Source: Margaritifera margaritifera
Taxonomy: Eukaryota; Mollusca; Bivalvia; Unionida; Margaritiferidae
Direction of reading: 5' to 3'
Length of the DNA stretch: 64,000 bases
Assembly: GCA_029931535.1 (NCBI GenBank)
Contig: JAQPZY010001664.1
Location: forward strand, 7,846,001-7,910,000
The translations under genes were made by a program, and so were the position numbers. The notes below the pieces were generated by a model. It was not told the origin of the DNA and did not search any database. It was given only the letters and a program-made list of their open reading frames with translations. This document shows positions 34,331 to 64,000 of the stretch, in pieces; position 1 is the stretch's first letter; the number at the start of each line of letters is the position of its first letter.

Positions 34331-36460
34331 ATGCTGCCACTCCTGACAGTGGAAAAAAATTACTACAATGTCTTGCTTCCGATTAACATGGGTTTGACAA
34401 AAATATATCTGGAATGAGTGAAATGCCACTTTTTGTTAAAGGTACCACTAACAGAAAAAATTCAAATTATAATAACAAATACAAAACATAGATAGGTTCA
34501 GACCCCACCCCTACAGAAAAAAAGTTTGCTTCCCCTACCCAAGGTAGATTTAATTCAAACAGCCCTTATTTACATGTCTTTTAACTCTATTGTCCTAATA
34601 TTTTCAATGAAATCACCCAAGAAATGAAGGACTATTTATTTTTAAGCATTTACTTGAATATATATACTATGGTTTCCCAAAAAAAGGAAAAATGTACAAA
34701 CATCTCAGAAGTAGGATACTGATGAGCTAATTACTACTAATTAGTATTGTGTAGAAATCAGTCAAAACAGACTGAACTGACTTATTCATATACTAGTTTC
34801 TATGACTTTAATAAATCCAATACTGAAACTTATGTTCAATGTCACAACAAAGTAGGTCTGTTTAAAAACATTAATGCCAAAGTTATAATAAAATACAGTA
34901 ATAAACATGTGTATCTTACAGAAATGTCTGAAACAATGTTTACAATTCTGATCTAGATTTTAGCATCCTAAAATATGTTACATATATGTAGAGTGCAGAT
35001 AACAGACTTGTGTAGAACTGTATGTGTACACTTAAAAATGACTAATCTCTCCACTAGTTGCACTAGTTGTATGGATGTGATAAGAACCTGTGAGCTGAAG
35101 CTACTCCTAAATGAACTCTTGTTCTCCTGTTCCGGACCTTCAGATTAAAGATACAACAATTAAATAAGATACCGACAGCTAACTTCATTGCATATTATCA
35201 ATGTTATTACAGTACTAGTGGAATTACAGTCAACCTTGATTTTAATGAACTCAGGAAAAATTTTCTGATATAATAGAAGATATTTCAAGTCCAAAAATCA
35301 CTCCTTTTTTGTCATGACTCACTTTATTCTGAAATAATAAATTCTGACACTGCAAGTAATCAGAAGGAACAAATAAAAAATCATGTCCAATGAATTAAAT
35401 ACCACACAATTAATTAATAATTAGCTGAGTAAGATGCTCTTCTACTTCCCAACAAATGCTACTAATACCTGTTCACACTTAATTATGCTACTGTCAAATA
35501 TACTGGGGTCCTGTACCCTACTTATTCATGTCTGATTGCACCACTTGCAAACTATTCAGGCCACATCCGAACAATAAGGTGCTTAATACCCTAAACACAA
35601 CATCTTTTATGCATCTTCATTACTCAGAGTGGTTTCCTCATTTCTTTAAGATGATGATAATAGTAATGAATTCAACAACAAACTGCCATTATCTGAGCAC
35701 AAAATATCAGACATCTAAATGACATAAGGCTGTTTCTCATCATACACAATTATCATGGACTCTTAATTATGTACCGGTAAATATAAAAAATCCACTATGT
35801 GAACCTGTAAAACTTGGAAAGTTGCCATTAAAAGTATCAACATAAAATTTGAGCAAGTATGGTTTTATTTTGTTCACCCAAAAATTAACACATACACTGC
35901 CATGTCATTCTCCACCTAATTTGTGTTCAGTTTAATATAGTTCCCAATAATATAATCCACCATTGTATTGCCTTGCTCATATTAATACATTCATTCTCTT
36001 TATAAATGGAAAAAATTAAATTCAAGAACAAAGTATTTCTGAATGGCCCAGTTCATGTATTATATCCGTGACTAATGACCATGATACCATGTATAAAATT
36101 TAATGGCTCTAAGTTTAAAAATTTGTCTTATCAAGCTAAAACAGATTTGGGATGGATGGACAGAAGCATAACAATATGCCCCTTTCCAATATCACAGTGG
36201 GATTATACATAAATGTTTTATGGTTCAACTGAATTCTCCATCCTCAACATACAGATAACCTTGAAATTACATGTCAAGATAAGCGAGCAAGTACTTGTCT
36301 AGAAATACACTTTACAATGTTATTGAAATTTCTACATAAATACTGCAAGAAAATATCACTTCTCACAATACAACAGGACAATGGAAGGAATTGTACATTC
36401 CCATTCATACAAGATATCACCATTCTTTGCAAGATAAATACAAAAGGTCACCATTAATGG
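34331..36460. other. AT-rich stretch downstream of VTA1
   Basis: No coding feature is supported. The part next to 36471 should hold the 3' untranslated region of the minus-strand VTA1 gene. Candidate AATAAA signals on that strand exist (for example TTTATT on the plus strand near 35863 and 35320), but I cannot choose between them. Confidence 0.4.
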
Positions 36461-36471
36461 TATCATTATCT

Positions 36472-59398
<22,927 letters not shown>

Positions 59399-59435
59399 CT
59401 GGAAAAGAAAATTTCCAACGATATGCCAGCACTTC

Positions 59436-59480
59436 AAAAAGAAAAAAAAAAAAAAAGAAAAAAAAAAGAAGAAAATAAAC
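59436..59480. repeat. A/G-rich tract
   Basis: Runs of A with G breaks just inside the intron upstream of the VTA1 exon. Confidence 0.85.
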
Positions 59481-59789
59481 AACTTGAGAAAGCAATTGGA
59501 AATCAAAAATTGAAATTGTCTCTTGATTACATCTTACTCAAACTTAACTCATCATCATGATGCAAGGAACCCTTTAATTGTCACAAGTTTCATCACATTT
59601 TTAAAAATTATTCCTCTTAAAAACGAATGTGGTTGCACCATCAGCCAGAGTTTCATACAAGACTGCATACATTTTTTATATAGTGTATTTAGTCAATACC
59701 TACCAGCTCTCAATTAGCTCTGATTTGCATCAACAAAACTGTCATTTAAAAAAAAAAATCTGGCTCTTACCTTAAATTAGAAAAGCCAC

Positions 59790-59905
59790 ATACCGTACAT
59801 ACTCACTTATAAGTCCAACTGCAAACTGCACAGACCCAGATCTGCCTGTGCTTTATGCAATGGCAGATCAGGGTCTATCTTGTTTGCAGTTGGACTGGAC
59901 TGGTA
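59790..59905. repeat. Near-perfect hairpin, arms about 39 bp, loop about 6 bp
   Basis: Left arm 59812-59850 (agtccaactgcaaactgcac..) pairs with right arm 59857-59896 (..tttgcagttggact). The flank 'taccgtacatactcacttataagtcc' resembles the start of a widespread MITE type, so this is most likely a palindromic MITE. A microRNA-like precursor cannot be excluded. Confidence 0.7.
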
Positions 59906-60955
59906 TAAAATTTACAGCAGTGACAACCATAATGTGATCTCTATGGTGGTACTGTCTAGTGTACCATGCTAATATATACTTTTAATAAGTAGAATCACAA
60001 GGAAGTGATTTATTGCTTTTCTGTTTGTGTCAATCTGACTAAATGTAGCAGGAACTGAAGACCTAACTGACATATTTCTGAAATAATCAAACATGCTATC
60101 AAATTAAAAAACTTAAAAACTCCTCCTCCTGTTTCAATAAGTGGTTTCAGTATAAAAGTGCAATAACTCGGGCAGAATGTAATGCATGTATGAATAAACA
60201 TGCGAAAGAACATTCTTAATTGAATAAAATGACAAAATGATTTTGCAAATGTTTAATAATATCTACCAAGTTTCAGGAAAATTCATCTAAAGCTATGGGT
60301 CTATTTGTGCACACAATATATAGTATATACATTAAACACCAAAAAAGAGGTGCATGTATAATTCAGGAAAAACTCATCAGAGCATGATGACAGATTGATA
60401 TGCACATGTTCACCTGATATCAGTAATGTCTGTCAAGTTTCAAAGAACAATTCAGGAGCAGCCACACACACAAATGTTTTGACATGTATGTACATACATG
60501 ACTGAACATAACTAATGCTATAAAGCTGTCCCATATTCAATGGTGGTGACATAAAAAATTATTTTTTTAAAACAGAAAACAATGGTTCTACAAAGCACTA
60601 TCTTTTACCATCATTAATGCAAATACCTGGGCATTAAAAAAAAATTATTTTTCTCTTTCTGCATATATTACGTGCTTTTGAAATTTATTATTTTTCCCAA
60701 ATATTTTGTCTGGAAAATTATTATCTCTTTTGTCAGGCTTGTGTATTAATATGGCCAGCAAGTTCAATGCTGGTTGGAAGCGGGCTAAGTAACTTGGTTG
60801 CATCATATTCTTACTTGACAATAAAGAACATTTACATGATATTGTTTCAATGTTTTCTTTTACAAATAAAGACTTCTTGTTGCAGTTCTGGCATTTGTTT
60901 TTCTTTTTGTTTGTAAATCTATGTCAGTCTGTTCATGTACATGTACTGCCATCGG

Positions 60956-61571
60956 CAGAGATGCCTTGTCCTACAGGTGTAAAACAGGAATACCAGCTTT
61001 AAGGAAAATCAGAATCTGAACATAAAAATAGGAATATCACACATTTTTGATCTAATAATTTATTTTAAGCATAAATCTTACTGATTCTAAGTAGTTTTTG
61101 GTTGAAACATGCTTCTTCAGTAATCTTTCCCATCATGTAACTCACTCAAGTTGATCAAGAAAACTGAGCAAAGGCATGGTATTCATCCAATGTTGATGCC
61201 ATGCATATTTCATTTAGAATGTCTGTAGCATGTTCTCTTTGCTAACATGTAATCCTCATATGCTGCTTTCAGTCTGACCCCTTTCTTGAACTTGCTCAGG
61301 TGAATCAGGGCACTAAACTGACATGATTTTTGATTTGTCAATATTCAACTGCTTTTGTGAAACAAGCACTTAGGTATGCTGTCGTGAAAGAATTACAATC
61401 ATACATTATAAGTGTTTGTGTGACCTAGATATATCAGTGATCAAGCTGTGGCTAGCCAGTATAAAATTAAATCTGACCTGAAAATTGGCACCTGACAAAA
61501 AAGATCGTAATGGTGTAATTTGAAGTTAAAAATAGGAATGATTCCACCAAAATTGGAATGGCATCTCTGGT
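60956..61571. mobile_element. Possible hAT-like inverted-repeat element
   Basis: The left end 'cagagatgccttgtcctac' and right end '..ggaatggcatctctg' are inverted for about 12 bp, in the CAGnGnTG style of hAT ends. A short minus-strand open stretch LIHLSKFKKGVRLKAAYEDY lies inside. No target duplication was found. Confidence 0.35.
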
Positions 61572-62470
61572 GATAAATGTGCACAGTAACCAAATATCCC
61601 CAGTAAGTTGCTATAAATGATATAATTTAATTTCTGTACACTCTGGGCAAGTTAACAAATTGTGACAGATATCATGTTGCTTAACCTTTTTGAATGGACA
61701 TCAAGTTTTAATAAAATTAACTGATTAAGGCCCAATATGTCTCAATCATCACTAGAAATTGATCCTAAACATGACCATGACCCAGATTTAAATAGTCTAT
61801 AATGTATACAATAGCTGACTGGAGCAAGTTCTAATATTGACATTGTTTCAAAGCATAAAGATTGTCTGTGACAACAATGTATCACCAAAACAATATATGT
61901 TTATTCAAATTATCTCACCTCTGACAATTTGAAAGATAAGCTGTATTTTCTCTCAAAAATGCTTGAAAGTACCTCAACACTACAACTCCAAATATGGTAA
62001 GATTTCTCCAAAATATGCAAATGAGCCAAATGACCTAAACTGGTTCAGGATTTAATTAAGGAATACAGTAATTTTTTATGCTACTATAGGTCTGAAGACT
62101 GAACAGACTACATCCAAAATGAGGTTATTAAGGTGAAATCCATCACTTGTGAAACTCACATGGAGATGTTGACTGCTTTGCTTAGGGAACTGTGTGATCA
62201 TGAGTTGTGGGGCATTTCAACTGTTTTTATTGTTTTCCATTGACAATACCTACAGTTAATGCATATGATAAGTAAGGTAATGAAAGTGATTTCATGGTCT
62301 GACAATTGTATATTTAATCACCTGTTTTTGAGTATAGGTAAAACATTCCTTAGTTCATGTTCCAATTTGAATTTTGTATTTTTCTTCAGCTTCAGTAAAA
62401 AAAAGTACCTGATGTCAGGAAATTTTATGTAACATTGAAAATTATTAAAAAAATTTGAATTATGGTGTTC
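61572..62470. other. Intronic gene-free stretch
   Basis: AT-rich; no exon is supported. Confidence 0.55.
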
Positions 62471-62485
62471 AGAAAAAGCAAAATT

Positions 62486-64000
62486 TAAAGTAAATTATGT
62501 TTCTCATAAAAAACGTATCCGATCACATTAACTTTAGGAATAAAAGCTTGTTATTGCCCAAATCCAGCCCTCCCAAAAGACAAAAAATGTCTTTTCCATC
62601 TATATCATATAGACAAAGGGCAATAACCCATGCACATTTATTCTCCGTGACGCTGCCAGGTGTTGCTAGTTTTAAGCTGATCGATGGATCAGTGAGTATG
62701 CTCGCATGGCGGGGAGGTGGCTAGGTGTTCAAGTAGAAAGGCTGGATTCCCTATATGAAAGATAACCCACTCTCTGAACTTGGACACAGCACAGCTGACA
62801 GTCACGTAGCCTGTAACAATTATAACTGGTTAAGAAAAGAATTATTTAACAAAAAAATTATTTACCAACAAAAGTTGTGGCCAATCCAGCAAAAGCACTA
62901 GGAATGCCCATAATGAAGGATGTGCAAATGTTAGCAAGGTCTTGTGGATAACTGGGCTGTGGCCACTGGACCCACCAGATTCAGTTCTTGTCTCTGAGAA
63001 GCTAGATCTGGAGATAGAAACTTGAAAAGGTTGACTGCGGGTGCCAGCCAACCGCTTCTATTATGTCTCATATCACAACATTGCATGCGAAAGCAAGGCT
63101 CGTAGAGATTGCTCTAATTTCATGGGCTGAAATCTTCATGAAGCAACTCTGATCTCCTGAAACTTCAGAGTACACTAATCGTGTGACCAACTTCAGCCAC
63201 GATGCTAGGGCTTTAGGGTTAATGTCTTTTTTCACAACCTTGGCCAGGAGAAAGAGTCATTTTCTTGTTTCCCGAAGTATCTTTGTGTGCTTCAGGTAAT
63301 GTTTGAAAGTGTAGACAGGATCTTGTAAGGATGCTTCTCTTGACATATCAATTGAAGAGAGGGAGCATATAACGATTCTCTGGTTGCCCATTGAAGGCAG
63401 CCTATTTTTGGCGACAAAGCCTGGTTGCATCACCAGGACCATGGAACCATCCGATCTGAACTGCAGACAGTTTGGGTCCACTGAAAGCACATGTAACTTG
63501 CTCACCCTGCAAGCTAAAACTTAAGCAACCGGTATCAAAAAACAAGTTTTCTATGATAGTGGCTTCATCAGGACTGTGGCGAAAGGCTCAAATTTGTCTG
63601 AATTCAGCCGTGTCAGGACCCATGAGAGATTTCATTTTGGAAACAGGGTGAGTGACTTTAGTTGATTCAAGTCGAAATTGGCAAGAAGGTCCAATAGATC
63701 TTTATCATGACCGATATCTCATCTACCATGACGCTGGAATGTCAGATATCATGGAATGGTAGCCTTTGATGGTAATCGGGGCCAACTTTTTCTCCTCATA
63801 AAGCCTGAGAAAAAATTTGGCCAGTTGTGGGACTGAGGCACTCAAAGGGATGATGTTATTGTCTTTTATTATGTTATTGTCCCTGAATATACACCACTTT
63901 CCCTTGAAGGTCTTAAAAATGAAGGGCCTTCTTGCTCATGAGATTCACTCCACAATCGAAGGCTTGAATTCTTTCCTTCACAAGGCATTCATGACAAGAG
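62486..64000 (-). mobile_element. DIRS-type retroelement 3, left end (continues beyond the window)
   Basis: The terminal sequence 62486-62650 is related to the left end of DIRS element 2: both have 'agtaaattatgtttctc', 'tcacattaac.ttagga', 'atccagccctccca' and 'catatagacaaaggg'. A minus-strand tyrosine recombinase relic follows. It has the same orientation as element 2, and only its 3' part is inside the window. If the VTA1 assignment is right it lies in an upstream intron of that gene. Confidence 0.7.
62850..63990 (-). pseudogene. DIRS element 3 tyrosine recombinase (partial)
   Basis: On the minus strand, KKLAPITIKGYHSMISDIP (about 63797-63740) matches the N-terminal part of the recombinase at 41.9 kb (KKLALITIKGYHSMISD). 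Downstream are VSKLHVLSVDP (63505-63473), VYTFKHYLKHTKILRETRK (to 63257) and KISAHEIRAISTSLAFACN (about 63148-63092), with the H-x-x-R box intact, then a stop and DIIEAVGWHPQSTF-like continuation (a frameshift region near 63055-63085). Stops and frame changes occur near 63530 and 63085. It is a better-preserved relative of the recombinase in element 2 but still broken. Confidence 0.7.

Overview
This is a piece of an AT-rich animal nuclear genome, most likely a marine invertebrate and perhaps a mollusc. The reasons are spliced exons with GT-AG borders, tRNA-derived SINE-like repeats, DIRS, L1-like and CR1-like retroelements, hAT and Tc1/mariner-type transposons, a Polinton-like remnant, and repeat styles often met in molluscs and related phyla (arrays with 'aagatggcc...gccatattgga' units, 'gtgaccttgac' repeats). 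The species cannot be named from the sequence. There is no operon structure and almost every long reading frame belongs to a broken mobile element.

The one host gene I can support is a VTA1/LIP5 homologue (ESCRT cofactor of the VPS4 ATPase) on the minus strand. Its last four exons lie at 59323-59398, 58553-58664, 52027-52257 and 36472-36620. All splice sites are canonical, the codon phase closes exactly across all three joins, and a stop ends the last exon. The first exons should lie beyond the right edge. The introns here are about 0.66, 6.3 and 15.4 kb and are filled with transposons.

Left part (1-14.3 kb): debris of a virus-like DNA element. It includes a YqaJ-type nuclease remnant (minus, about 1.26-1.85 kb), a small hydrophobic protein (0.6-1.24 kb), a coiled-coil protein (2.9-3.8 kb), a Polinton/Maverick-type capsid relic (11.65-12.64 kb), a packaging-ATPase relic (12.65-13.2 kb) and the C-terminal part of a protein-primed family B DNA polymerase (minus, 13.45-14.27 kb). 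An L1/Tx1-like LINE (about 3.8-10.4 kb) sits in the middle, as if inserted into the older element.

Middle-left (16.6-25.7 kb): a DIRS-type tyrosine-recombinase retroelement with its inverted ends and an (AT)n tract interrupts one copy of a satellite-bearing repeat element (16.66-16.78 plus 22.29-24.14 kb). A second, uninterrupted copy at 24.43-25.67 kb serves as a natural empty site.

Middle (25.7-36.4 kb): a SINE, a hAT transposon with a GTF2IRD2-like transposase relic (28.29-30.52 kb), a 76-bp tandem repeat and otherwise AT-rich sequence. Right part (36.5-64 kb): the VTA1 gene with, in its introns, a TA-flanked inverted-repeat transposon (39.2-40.7 kb), a second DIRS element with most of its reverse transcriptase deleted (40.77-45.4 kb), a Tc1/mariner-superfamily transposase relic (48.76-49.79 kb), a minus-strand CR1-like LINE ending in a TAA repeat (54.8-58.1 kb), several palindromic small elements, and the end of a third DIRS element (62.49 kb to the window edge) of the same family as the second.
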